Shown: piece by piece, positions 10,263 to 20,429 of the stretch | How the letters are laid out: each line of letters starts with the position of its first letter | Numbering within the stretch: the first letter of the stretch is position 1 | Assembly (NCBI GenBank): GCA_014155875.1 | Contig: JACEFZ010028117.1 | Location: 361,001 to 425,000 of the forward strand | Reading direction: 5' to 3' | Length of the DNA: 64,000 bases | DNA from: Cepaea nemoralis | Lineage: Eukaryota > Mollusca > Gastropoda > Stylommatophora > Helicidae | Position numbers and translations under genes: made by a program | The notes under the pieces: generated by a model | What the model saw: the letters and a program-made list of their open reading frames with translations, nothing else | Told to the model about the DNA's origin: nothing | The model's database searches: none

Positions 10263-11206
10263 TTGATGTTATCCATGGGCCTAGGTACTGGCATGTCCTT
10301 CATTCATTCAGTAGCATGTCCTTTGCAGAACCTCGCTCCCATAACAACCTTCCGGAAAACTTCTCGATCACAAGCAAGATGTCCCGCGTCTGATACACCC
10401 ATCTGGAGATCATCCGCCACATCCTGCACCCATCTTCTCTTTGGCCTTCCTTTTCCTCTCTTCCCAGGCATATACCCTTCCATTATTGTTCTCTCCAAAC
10501 TGTCGTGACGTTTCAAGTGACCAAAATACTTCAATTTTCTTTGTTTTATCGTCTTTAATAGCCATCCCTCCTCAATATTCAACTCTTGAAGTATGGATGC
10601 ATTTGTTCTTTTCTTTATCCAAGATATTCTTAGAACTTGTCTATAACATTTATATTCAAAGGTATGTATGCGCTGTTCAGCTTGTTTAGTAAGTGTCCAG
10701 GTCTCACAGGCGTATGTTGCAATGGGAAAGATGCATGCTCTTAAAAATCTAATTTTTGTAGTTCTGTCTGTCCCACTCCATAATTTATTCATCTGTTTTA
10801 GTCTTTGAAGAGCAATGGATAGTCGCCATTTAATTTCTTTCATTGTGTCACCATTATTGGTAATCAATGACCCAAGATATTCAAAATTTTCCACCACCTC
10901 CAATTTTCTCCCATTAATGTATATTTCTTTCTCCATAGTAGTTTTATCTGTATGCATTATCTTTGTTTTTGCTATGTTAAGATATAAGTTGTGATTTTCA
11001 CTATTCAATTGTGTTGAGGCTATTAGGTTTTTCTGTGTTGTGGATAGTAATACTGTATCATCAGCATATCGAATCCTTACCTGTCCCATATTGACACCAC
11101 ATATGTACATTTTGCCATATGCCTTAAGGCAAATTAGGCATACACTCCTAGGCTCACATTTTGCATGGGCATATGGGATGGCATAGGTCACCATGCACAT
11201 ACACAC
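10263..11206 (-). pseudogene. RTE/craft-like LINE, 5'-truncated reverse transcriptase (antisense)
   Basis: An open frame of 300 codons (10304-11206) on the minus strand. Near residue 47 is the reverse transcriptase active site RIRYADDTVLL. Then come LNIAKTKIM and NFEYLGSLITNNGD (thumb side), YACETWTLTK, CYRQVLRISWIKKRTN, KLKYFGHLKRHDS and GRPKRRWVQDVADDL, the C-terminal signature of these elements. The fingers and endonuclease are missing, so it is a dead 5'-truncated copy, though its frame is clean, pointing to a fairly recent insertion. A close relative is at 58155-58720. Confidence 0.85.
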
Positions 11207-12025
11207 CCTCCTGTCTCAAGCAGTACCAATCATTTCTGATACAGATGTTTCTCCTTGCCATGATGACTAGCTGTATAGCTTCTTCCTCTGTAGACCTCCC
11301 CTCACATTTTTCCTGTTGTTCTAGTGTACTACAGTTTTCTCCTAACATGTGGGAAAACAATGTGAAATTGTCAGCTTTTGTGGGCAATCAGTTCTCTTCA
11401 TGAGTTGCTTTCTTTTTTCATTACTCTTTTTATATGTCCAATATGTTGCCAGCATTCTTCTGTAGATGAATAGATAGATTCTTACCGATCTACTGGTCGC
11501 CCATGATTTACTTTCACCTGTCAGGATTGCCTATATTAACTCTTAAATCCCCTCTCTCTCTCCGATTAATTGGCAAAGGTATGGTGAATAAAATATTCTT
11601 TATCTTGTGGGAAATGCGGCATTCATTTCAGCCATTGAAAATTTGACTTCCTTTACACAACCTCCACCTGCTGTCTTTAAGGTCCCTTGTATTTTAACTC
11701 ACTGATTGCCTCAGAAATTCTCTCATATACTAAAATATTTTGTTCTGGAGAAATTTTCTCTGTGATTACAATTGCTTCTGTTTTTCAGCTATATAGAATA
11801 ATGCTGTTAGCTGATTGTCTGTTTCAGTTGTGTTAATAATTTCCTGCAACTGCATGTGTAGTTAATTTGCTTGGTGGGTCCCAGAACTGTACGGTTTAGT
11901 AACAATAATTCTACTGCTTCTGGGTCTTTTGAACCACCGGTCACTATGTTGATAAGCCTGTCAACTATTTACTATGCTACCACAGCTATGATTGTGAAAA
12001 AACAAGTGGTAATATCTTGATACTT
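11207..12025. other. Intron sequence, decayed repeats
   Basis: No open frame with known motifs. 11207-11500 may continue the antisense LINE. The rest is AT-rich and unassigned. Confidence 0.35.
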
Positions 12026-12026
12026 G

Positions 12027-12310
<284 letters not shown>

Positions 12311-12400
12311 GTGTTGTGTCTTTAAAGAATTGGGCATATATGCCTGTCTAACATTCTGCATCTTTCATCTTTCATACATCATTTAACTTTCACATCTCTT
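12311..12400 (-). repeat. Dispersed repeat family H, copy 1 (antisense, GA/CT tail)
   Basis: TTTAAAGAATTGGGCATATA, then GCCTGTCTAACATTCTGC, matches 34262-34350 and 39480-39560. On the minus strand the element would end in TTTAAAGACAC and then (CT)n. Confidence 0.6.
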
Positions 12401-12430
12401 AATGGTTAATGTTAAACAATAATGCCAATG

Positions 12431-12630
12431 CTTGCTTGCTTGTGTTCGTTGGCTTGAGCTCCAACGCGAAGGTCCTGTATGTCGGATGAAGGCATCCTGT
12501 TGTCCAACATCAGTGTGATGTCATACAGGACCTGAGGTTTGCGTGAGTATCCGTTGTCCCGTGTCTGGCTTATTGGTGTGCAGACTGGTGGTTCCGCGCC
12601 GTACAGGCAGACACTCTCCGAATTCGGAGG
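12431..12630 (-). mobile_element. 200-bp retroposon with a perfect 15-bp target-site duplication
   Basis: ACAATAATGCCAATG occurs at 12416-12430 and again at 12631-12645, exactly bracketing 200 bp. The insert is GC-richer than its surroundings. At its left edge it carries CTTGCTTGCTTG, a (CAAG)n tail when read on the minus strand. A long duplication plus a simple tail means target-primed reverse transcription, so this is a SINE or a very short LINE end on the minus strand. It contains an inverted pair (GGTCCTGTATG near 12471 and CATACAGGACC near 12522). No open frame, and no convincing tRNA promoter boxes were found. Confidence 0.8.
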
Positions 12631-12894
12631 ACAATAATGCCAATGATATGATCATTATAAAAACCTAGAAAATATTTTAAAAAATTATTAACTAGACGAT
12701 ACAATACTAATAATTATCATAATATTAATGGTAATAAAAATAAGGAACAAGATAGAAACTTGCCTTGGATAATAGTATTATTCTCTAAGTACAGAAAACT
12801 GAAAATTGGCTTTTGCAGTTTTGCAGAAGTAGGTGCCAATTATATTGGCTCAATGTAAGGGCAGCTAAAGCAGTCTAAGAAATTATGAAGAGCA

Positions 12895-13003
12895 TAGAAA
12901 TAAAGAAAGCTTCATTCAAGAGATGGAATAGCAGTATACTTCAGTAAATTTGCCCCATGCATCTTTTTTTTGTGGTTGTAATACCATCAGCAGTAGAATC
13001 ATT
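12895..13003 (+). pseudogene. LINE endonuclease fragment, left half (split by a later insertion)
   Basis: The plus strand encodes a decayed GIAVYFSKF-like endonuclease piece. Its continuation is at 13974-14130, as ISARLKTQPGNITLLQVIAP, the classic endonuclease strand (N-I-T-x-x-Q-V-x-A-P). The halves are separated by a younger LINE whose 12-bp target duplication (AGTAGAATCATT) is seen at 12992-13003 and 13962-13973. Confidence 0.65.
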
Positions 13004-13961
13004 CAACCGAAGTAATGCAAGTTAGCAGATTGCCCGGTCCACTAGGTATACAGATAAATAGCACAACTCTGAAGCAAGTTAAAGAATTCAAATATCTTGA
13101 AAGTATGATCACAGAAAATGGCAGATTGGACAGAGAAATTGAAATCAAATGTCAAAAAGCTAGTGCACTTACATATCAACTTTCACCCTTACTGAAACTT
13201 CCAAATATACCCATGTCCGCAAAACGACAAATAATAAACAGCATGTTCATACCAACCCTATGCTACCAATCTCAAACATGAACTTTATCCAAATCACACT
13301 TTCGCAAAATCAACACTTGCGAGATGAGATGCCTGAGGACATCTGCGAACTTAACAATCCGAGACCGAGTAAGAAATGAAATGCTGTTATCAGACAGACA
13401 GTGGGATCAACACCTTGTGCCACATTTATTGAAAGACAGAAGATCAAGTGGTTTGGCCATGTCATTAGTTAGTGAGTTAGTCGAGGTTCCAACTTCATGG
13501 CAACGGGTCGTCCCCATTATGCTCCGTTCCTGTGCCAGTGAATATCACACAAAATGCTCCCCACTGTCCATTGTGAAAAGTGGAATAGGCAGGAGTCTCG
13601 GCAATCCAACAGCCCGCATAGGTACACTGTGCATAATGCCGCCGCCAAAATGCCAACACAAAATTAATCCATGAAAACCACAGTTCATCCTCGATGGACT
13701 CAGCAGTCACCAGAAAGATCTCATTGACCCTGGTTTTCTCACATGGCCATGTCATTAGAATGCAACACCAACATATACCATCACTGGCCTTACTTCAAAG
13801 ATCATCTGCGACAAAACCAAGAGGACGTCCAAGAAGAAAATGGATTGATGACATCAAAGACAATGTACAATCACACGGAATGACACTATCCAGTGCTGCT
13901 CACCGGGCGCTGGGGCGCAAAGTGTTCCTCCCCATGACGCTTGTGGAAGATGATGATGATA
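13004..13961 (+). mobile_element. 5'-truncated LINE 3' end with (GAT)n tail, target duplication 12 bp
   Basis: Reverse transcriptase C-terminus in sense orientation: KQVKEFKYLESMITENGRLD, IPTLCYQSQT, CEMRCLRTSANLTIRDRVRNE, then FGHVIRMQHQHIPSLALLQR and GRPRRKWIDDIKDN, with tail GATGATGATGAT. Frame changes occur near 13270 and near 13440. A SINE-like insert (13469-13743) interrupts it. A second copy of the same LINE is at 18395-19290. The duplications AGTAGAATCATT on both sides prove insertion into an older LINE. Confidence 0.8.
13469..13743 (-). mobile_element. SINE family B, diverged copy, inserted in the LINE (15-bp duplication)
   Basis: TGGCCATGTCATTAG is found at 13454-13468 and 13744-13758. 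Removing one copy plus the insert restores an uninterrupted LINE segment through the FGHVIRM motif. The insert shares CTTCATGGCA...GGG and AATATCACACA with the minus-oriented SINE copies at 36321-36515 and 58826-59068. Confidence 0.72.
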
Positions 13962-13973
13962 AGTAGAATCATT

Positions 13974-14130
13974 AGTGCAAGGCTTAAAACACAACCAGGG
14001 AACATCACATTGCTACAAGTAATCGCACCAACAACAGTGGCAGACTAGGAAGAATTGAAGCATATTGTAATATTCTTCACAATATTGTAGAAAATATGAG
14101 CACAAATGACCAAACTAAGACAATAACAAC
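13974..14130 (+). pseudogene. LINE endonuclease fragment, right half
   Basis: Reads ISARLKTQPGNITLLQVIAP, then a stop and degenerate codons. It is the continuation of 12895-13003 across the nested insertion. Confidence 0.65.
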
Positions 14131-14600
14131 AAGTAAACTATAGCATATTTCCTTTTATCTTATAACCAAATTTATGGATAATCAAAATGTCTGCAATTAT
14201 TGTTAAGTACTCTCACTATGTCCCTGATCTTTAGCAACATATGTAAATATAGTTGTGCTGTATCTTTCCATTGTTTAATGTATCAGTCTAGGATTTCTTT
14301 CTAGGGTTCTTCACATCTTCTGGCCCTGTGGAAATTTATTCTTACTGCTGCTGCTTCACAGATGCAACATATTTGCTTTATGATGCAAAATTTGCTATTG
14401 TGTACAGAATTTTGCAAAATATTGAAAGAATTTAATTTTTACAAATAAATTATGTCCCCAATTATAGCGAGTTGGTAAATAATTTTTGAAAAATTTAAAG
14501 AGGAAGAAGCGCAAGAAAAAGACAAAGAAGAATAGGAAGAAAAAAAGGAGGAGGAGAAAAATAACAAAGAATTCAGTCTCTAGAACAGTGTACTGAAATG
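14131..14600. other. Unassigned AT-rich intron
   Basis: AT-rich, ending in an A/G-rich run (AAGAAGAAT...) before the CT tract. No gene seen. Confidence 0.4.
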
Positions 14601-14605
14601 CAAAA

Positions 14606-14821
<216 letters not shown>

Positions 14822-14984
14822 TCTTTCTCTTCCTCTTCTCCTCTCTGTCATATCTTTGTCCTCTATCTCTCATTTGCTCTATTTTTGTATGCTTTGTCTC
14901 TATCGCTCTCTCTCTCAACAATCCATCTGCATCAATAAATGCAGCATGAACTGATATATATATATATTGAGTGTGATCTGTCTA

Positions 14985-15205
<221 letters not shown>

Positions 15206-15388
15206 TATACACATTTCTAGTTTCTTCAAGAGGTTTAGCTGTTTATTTGTAACTAGTAGTTGTGAATTTGTGTGATCGATTTTGATCATGAGGATGATGG
15301 TGATATTTTCTGTAGCTGCTTATTTAAATTAAAAAAAAGAAATATTGTTGTGTGCACACACACATGATCTGTATGTTGATCTTTGAAG

Positions 15389-15568
15389 TATCTCTTGATG
15401 AAGAGAGTGCTACGGGCTCTGGTGGACGTCAAACAGCTAGACCGCCTGCCCAGTACCAGACAATGGATAGTCAGATTGCAGAGTCCATTACTGGAGGACT
15501 GATTGCTGCAATCCTCTTCCTCATGTTCATTTTTCTTATTGCCTTCTGCTTGAGACATGGCTCCTCAG
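15389..15568 (+). CDS. IL-17 receptor-like gene, transmembrane exon
   Basis: Acceptor ATCTTTGAAG at 15388, donor GTTTGA at 15569, 180 bp, phase 1 to 1. It encodes a polar Ser/Gly/Gln-rich stalk, then one hydrophobic span (GGLIAAILFLMFIFLIAFCL, about 20 residues), then RHGSS, whose basic start marks the cytoplasmic side. This gives a type I topology with the Cys-rich exon outside and SEFIR inside. An acceptor at 15405 would change the phase and break the chain, so 15388 is preferred. Confidence 0.78.
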
Positions 15569-15699
15569 GTTTGACATTTTGTGTGAATACATACATGTCT
15601 GTTGATTTCACTATGAACTGCCTGCATTGTGTATGAGTTAACCGTGTCTGTTGTTCACTGCACTGAAGTTGTTGTTCATTCACTGTCAGAACTAGTTAA

Positions 15700-15925
15700 A
15701 GTGAAAGTCAATGACCCCTTGTCCATGTCTTGATGTGTGTTGGGCAAAGGGTGCTGGCCCCATATTTGTATAAGCCAATGGACATTCAGTGGGTGACATG
15801 GTCAGTATCCCATCAGTTGCTTTGACCTGCCAGCATGTTTCCTGGGTTGGGTCAACTCGGGAGCCCAGGTCAGTTTTACAAATCTGCCTTAATGTAAGCC
15901 AGCAAGCAAGCATTTCATTACTCAT
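15700..15925 (-). repeat. SINE family F, copy 1 (antisense)
   Basis: On the minus strand: ACTGACCATGTCACCCACTG, CATTGGCTTATACAAATATG, GGGCCAGCACC and CCAACACACATCAAG. Copies on the plus strand at 43010-43250 and 53236-53480 have the same order. The edge by 15905 carries AGCAAGCAAGC. Confidence 0.65.
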
Positions 15926-16600
15926 TGTTCAGGAAGAATAACATCATACCATTCTGGGCAAAAACTTCTTCTCTGTCAGCGCATGTCACAAGGTGTACAT
16001 ATGAGTTTTACATTCACTGTCAGAGTCACTATTAACAGCTTAATTTTCAGCAGTCTTCATAATGAAAGCACAGTCTGGAGAGTTAGAACATTTCACAGAG
16101 ACTTATACCATGATGAAGCAGAGTGCATGCTTCTTGCATGATGTCACATGAGATAACATCTGCTTAAGTCAGCCCGTTTGTGCCAGACCCAAGTGTCAAT
16201 TAAGGACAGAGAGAAAGGAAGCTGGTTAGTTCATCTCATGCTATGGACTAACATGTGTAATGTTTTATACTCCAAAACTTTATCAAGTACATCTGGCTTA
16301 ATTTCACACTGTTGACAGCAAGAATGTTTGCTTTAAACAAAAAAGAATGGCATACTCTTATCTACCCCCTTCATCCTCAATGCATAATCCTGGGGTAGTG
16401 GGTTGGAGTTCTAATCTTCTCTTGGAGGACAAGCTTGCATGCTGCGTTTGTTTAATAAAGTCCAGTTGTTGGAAATTGAAATAACAGGCCAAATAGGTTA
16501 CTGTCCCTGCTCAATTTCAAAATTGGAAAACCTGCCCACCAAAGGTCACAAGTGGCATGGCAAGAATAGTGATGGAGGTCATTGGCTCCTGGATGAAGAG
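15926..16600. other. Intron, unassigned
   Basis: No coding frame with motifs. 16395-16600 may be part of a repeat that merges with the 16605-16865 tandem block. Confidence 0.35.
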
Positions 16601-16604
16601 GTAG

Positions 16605-16865
16605 GGGTCGATTGGCACAGTTCTCCTCTGACATGCTTACCCATCCGCACATCCTTTAACCAGAAGTGGTGTCTTTATATATGACCGAAGTATCTTTATT
16701 ACCTGACTTTCACCTCATTCTCTCTGTCGATTGGCGCAGTTCTCCTCTGAACATGCTTACCCATCTGCACATCCTTTAACTAGAAGTGGTGTCTTTTTAT
16801 ATGACTGAAGTATCTTTATTACCTGACTTTCATTCTCTCTGTCGATCGGCACAGTTCTCCTCTGT
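16605..16865. repeat. Local tandem repeat, about 110-120 bp, 2.5 copies
   Basis: GATTGGCACAGTTCTCCTCT / GATTGGCGCAGTTCTCCTCT / GATCGGCACAGTTCTCCTCT recur near 16609, 16730 and 16844. Each of the first two is followed by CATGCTTACCCATC, GAAGTGGTGTCTTT and GAAGTATCTTTATTACCTGA. Confidence 0.85.
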
Positions 16866-16883
16866 CATACTGATGGGGAGAGG

Positions 16884-16907
16884 GGGAGGAGGGGGGGGGG
16901 GGGGGGG
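16884..16907. repeat. Poly(G) tract
   Basis: Run of G (about 20, with a nearby GGAGG). Plus-strand Gly and minus-strand Pro runs in ORFs here are artefacts. Poly(G) this long is prone to assembly error. Confidence 0.9.
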
Positions 16908-16979
16908 TTCCGACAGCTGTCTTTTGTGCCCGTCTCCTCTGGTGGTTTCTTTTGTTAGTGAAGGCTCCTGGCTTGTCTG

Positions 16980-18390
16980 GCTTGACTGGTTGCAGTCCTT
17001 ATAAGGACTTTTTATTTGGTATTTTTGCCTCATTTTTTGTGTATTGCCTGTAGAAGCTTTTCGATGTGATTTTCCTCCTTGCACCTTTTTTCACTTTCAC
17101 GTTTGAGTTCTTGCTGTCTTTCGATTGCTTCCTCTGTTGTCAGCCATTGGACGTTCTCTCCATCATCTGTATAGTACTTGAGGTTGGCCTCACTGTCATA
17201 GAGTATCTCAGGGTATTCAATCGGTTTCTCCCTGAGTTTCTTGGGCTTCTTCTTTTCTTTTTCTTCCCATTGCCTTCTGAATTCCTTGCGCCTGAGTCCC
17301 TCTTTAATTCCCTATCTCTTTGCCGCTTCTATGCACTCCTCCAAGGTAAGTGCCCCGGGCCACTCTATGCTGTCGTCAGGGTACTCATCTTGGTTTTCAT
17401 CAGATGTCTGGCGGGATATTGGTTTCCCCCTTGAGTTTCTCGGGCATCGTGGTTGGGCTGCTGTCTTTATCTTGTGGTTTCGGTTCAGTCTTTTGTTGGG
17501 TTTCGCCTTGTGGCTTGTCTGTGTTCTCTTGTATGACTTCTGTTGGTTTGTTTCGAATTAATTCCATTTCTGCTTTCAGCAGCTCTCTCTCCAATTTAAT
17601 GGTGCGTAGCATTTCTTCGTTTTCCTTCTTCATATCGGCCATATGTCCCACTTCTTGCTTGATGTTTTTGCTAGATCTCCTTTATTTCAGAAGCAGCTTT
17701 TCATTGTCGCTGGTCGGTGCCGGTGTTTGAAGCAGCTTGATTTGCTTCTTTAGCTCATCTGTCTGGTCTTGCAGTTGAGCTTTTTCCGTTTGTGAGATGC
17801 ACGTGGCTGTCTTGCACCTCCGCATTGCGTCCTTATATGGAGTCTTTGTGGTGATGGCAAACTTTAAGACGTCTGTGTCTTTGGAGGTATGGACAGCCCA
17901 AGTATCTTGCTCCATGCTTGCCCAGGCAGTTGGCGCACTTTCTTTTGTTGTTGGGTGCTCGAAAGTCCGTGTCCAGCTTGGCCAGCAGACACTCCATGAA
18001 GGCGAGGTGATCGGCGCAGTATCGGCAGATTTCCGTCTTGCTGTGACACGCTGCTCTGCTGTGGCCGGCCCTCTGGCATCTTGAACATTGATTGGCTCTT
18101 GAGATGAATCTCTCTGGCTGTTGCATTTTCTTGTTGATTGATACTGTGGTCGGCATCTCGCTGCCTCTGACGTCACCACCGCCAAGGTTGCAGGAATCTT
18201 GGAGTAGGTGAGGAGCCGTTCCGCCTTCAAGAATCGGGTGTGGAGATTCTCTTCTCGTAGCTGCTTCAGGATTTCTTCGTCTGATAGCTCCACTTGGATA
18301 TGCTTGACAACCCACTCGATTATCGGTGAGTCAGTGTTTCCAACTCTGGTGTCTTTCTCCTCTCTCTGCTTCTCCTGGACTTTCATCTCA
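16980..18390 (-). pseudogene. LINE ORF1 (gag-like, CCHC zinc knuckles), frameshifted, antisense
   Basis: The minus strand starts near 18386 (MKVQEKQREEK, WVVKHIQVELSDEEILKQL). The frame shifts near 18190 into a Cys/His-rich part, with knuckle CSRCQRAGHSRAAC (C-x2-C-x4-H-x4-C), then CRYC and KRCANC-like CANCLGKHGARYLGC. A second shift near 17835 leads to a coiled-coil-like Glu/Lys/Gln-rich part (QTEKAQLQDQTDELKKQIK) that continues to about 17000 in pieces. This order matches ORF1 nucleic-acid-binding proteins of Jockey/I-type LINEs. The reverse-transcriptase ORF is not present next to it, so the copy is incomplete. Confidence 0.72.
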
Positions 18391-18489
18391 TTCTCTCTTG
18401 TCCATACAATATGAATATAAATACAACCAAAACTGAAGTAATGCAGGTTAGGAGATCTCCTGGTCCACTAAATATACTGATAAATAATA

Positions 18490-18616
18490 TCCCTACCTCA
18501 GAAGTTAGAGTGGGTTTGACTGATGGCAAGGGACACTGGTAATAGGGAAAGCTAATCCGCATGCAAAAATCAGTCCAGTGCACATGTATGGACTATGCTT
18601 GAGTTCAAAGTGAGAA
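18490..18616 (+). mobile_element. SINE-like family E tail, inserted in LINE
   Basis: ACCTCAGAAGTTAGAGTGGG, CTGATGGCAAGGGACACTGG and TATGGACTATGCTTGAGTTC match 22838-22975. It is flanked on the right by a poly(C)-(CT)n-A run, then CCTCTGATG, an imperfect echo of the left edge. Confidence 0.65.
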
Positions 18617-18630
18617 CACCCCCCCCCCCC

Positions 18631-18681
<51 letters not shown>

Positions 18682-18695
18682 AAAAAAAAAAAAAA
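18617..18695. repeat. Poly(C)-(CT)n-(A)n compound tract
   Basis: About 22 C, then about 19 CT, then CCCA(14). Probably the expanded tail of the inserted element. Confidence 0.93.
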
Positions 18696-19317
18696 ACCTC
18701 TGATGAAACAAAGTAAAGAATTTAAATGTCTTGGAAGTATGATCACAGAAGATGGCAGAATAGACAGAGAAATAAAAATCAGATATCAAAAAGCAAATGC
18801 ACTTATATGTCAATTACCACAAACACTGAAACATCCAAATATATCTCTCTGCAAAATGACAGATAATAAATAGTATATTCATACCAACTCTGTGCTACCA
18901 ATGTCAAACTTGAACATTATCCAAATCACACTTGCACAAAATGAATACCTACAAGATGAGATGCTCGAGGAGGGCTGCAAACTTAACTATCCTAGACCGA
19001 AGAAGAAATGATATCAGACAGAGAGTGGGGTCAACACCTTGTGCCCTATATATTTAAAGGCAGAAGATCAAATGGTTCTACCATCTTGTTTGAATGCAAC
19101 AACCTCAGCTACCAGCACTGGCCCTACATCAAAGAAGATCTGATAAGAGAGAAAGAGGACGCCCGAGAAGAAAATAGATTGACGACATCAAAGACATTGT
19201 ACAGTTATGTGGATTGACACTATCCAGTGCCACTCATCTTTGCTGGAACATGAACTATTCCTCCACACAATGCTTGATGGCACACGTAGATATTAATGAT
19301 AATTGTGTATATGCCGG

Positions 19318-19556
19318 GATCCGTGTCAAAGGTGTAGTGAGGGCAATTGACAGTCCCACAAACCATATTTGAATTAGGTTTCAGGCGATACGGAAGCAGA
19401 CCACCTTGTATTGATTTTTAACAATAGTATAAGTGCTGGTCGTTCAGATAGCAATGCCAAACTACTGAAAGTAAACTTACCAAGTAAATCACAAACGGGC
19501 AAACATTGCTGGGGTTGATTGAGATATCCTGTAAAGGACATGCAAATAACTTTTTC
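19318..19556 (+). repeat. SINE family D, copy 1
   Basis: Shares with 37777-38035 and 51005-51240 the order GGAAGCAGACCACCTTG-like, GTATAAGTGC, GCAATGCCAAACTACTGA, GCTGGGGTTGAT and CTGTAAAGGACATGCAAATA. The left 60 bp differ between copies. Confidence 0.7.
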
Positions 19557-19666
19557 AATTGTGTATATGGATATTATTAAGTACTGCAGCTATCTATTTA
19601 TTTAGCCAGTTAGATGTTTGTTTACAGCATGCAGCACCTAACCCAATGTTCACTTCATGTTTGCAG

Positions 19667-19750
19667 TCTCCAAATGTTGCAAGGAAGAACCTCAAAAATC
19701 AGAACAAAAACCTAACAATACTAACAACAGTTGCTCTGTGTTTGGCCCAG
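19667..19750 (+). CDS. IL-17 receptor-like gene, juxtamembrane exon
   Basis: Acceptor TCATGTTTGCAG at 19666, donor GTAGGT at 19751, 84 bp, phase 1 to 1. In this phase it reads SKCCKEEPQKSEQKPNNTNN, then SCSVFGP: a polar cytoplasmic linker with a Cys pair just inside the membrane (a possible palmitoylation site, inference). The local long ORF is in another frame and should be ignored. Both neighbours require phase 1, which supports this reading. Confidence 0.65.
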
Positions 19751-19867
19751 GTAGGTGTAGATGTGTAGTGTACATTCTGTTTGTGAAATATTGGTCATTA
19801 AGTCATGGTCCCTGGGTTGTGTAGGCACATAATTGTCTGGCTTTATTTTGGCGTAGTTGAGTTGAGC

Positions 19868-20112
19868 TAAGAAGTGACATCACTGCACTCAGGACATTCC
19901 CATATGCTCTCCGTCCTCTCGTTCAACAGCCAGCGAAGATTCATACTACTAATTGTTCCCACCGCTATCTGATTGAAAGTTCTCCTGGTCTTCCCTCTCA
20001 GTTTTGAGATTCTACCAGAACCCCTGCCAATTCCCCGCAATCTCATCTTTCCACATACGGGTTCTCAATCTGTTCCTCCACCTGGTCCCACAGGCGCACG
20101 ACCACCTCACCC
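19868..20112 (-). repeat. Jockey/I-type LINE 3' end, antisense copy
   Basis: Reverse complement matches the LINE end at 57216-57440: GGTGGTCGTGCGCCT, CCAGGTGGA, GAAAGATGAGATT-like, GAGAGGGAAGACCAGG and TCAACAGC / GAACGAGAGGA, CATTTCC/CATTCCC and ACTGA/ACTGCACTCAGGAC. Same family, opposite orientation. Confidence 0.72.
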
Positions 20113-20119
20113 TTGTTTT

Positions 20120-20260
20120 GGCATAGTTATGCAGACATTAGGGAGCAATGGTAACAGTGGATGGCATATGCCTGCCAGCCTAGTGGTCATGTGGTCAAAT
20201 CCCCTCATGGTGGGATTAATTCATTGACTTGGACTCCTTGGTGGACTTCCCTGTACAATG
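20120..20260 (+). repeat. tRNA-like SINE fragment
   Basis: CCTAGTGGTCATGTGGTCAA, then ATCCCCTCATGGTGGGATT, resembles the B-box region of the tRNA-headed SINEs in this window. Short and uncertain. Confidence 0.35.
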
Positions 20261-20304
20261 GAGACCAGAAAAATAGCTGGGAAGTACATGGGAGCTGGCT
20301 TTAT

Positions 20305-20425
20305 TTATACTGATCACATCATACATGGAGTGTGATTGGTCTATATAGCTGATACTGACCACTTCATACATGGAGTGTGATTGGTCCATATATATGATAC
20401 TGATCACATCATACATGGAGTGATG
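20305..20425. repeat. Short tandem repeat, about 53 bp, 2.3 copies
   Basis: ATACTGATCACATCATACAT, then GGAGTGTGATTGGTC, recurs at 20310, 20352 and 20405 with few changes. Confidence 0.85.
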
Positions 20426-20429
20426 CTAA

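Larger units (their letters stand above)
18395..19290 (+). mobile_element. LINE 3' end, second copy of the 13-kb family, interrupted by SINE E
   Basis: CCAAAACTGAAGTAATGCAG and TCCTGGTCCACTAAATATAC match 13008-13060. After the insert, GAATTTAAATGTCTTGGAAG and ATGATCACAGAAGATGGCAG resume the same protein (KEFKCLGSMITEDGRIDREI). The copy continues to GRPRRKxxDDIKD-like codons with frameshifts near 18870, 19000 and 19150. Dead copy. Confidence 0.78.

Noticed and set aside
17066..17730. Hydrophobic plus-strand ORFs (possible membrane proteins)
   Set aside because: They are antisense to the LINE ORF1, whose Glu/Lys-rich codons read as Phe/Leu/Ser on the other strand.
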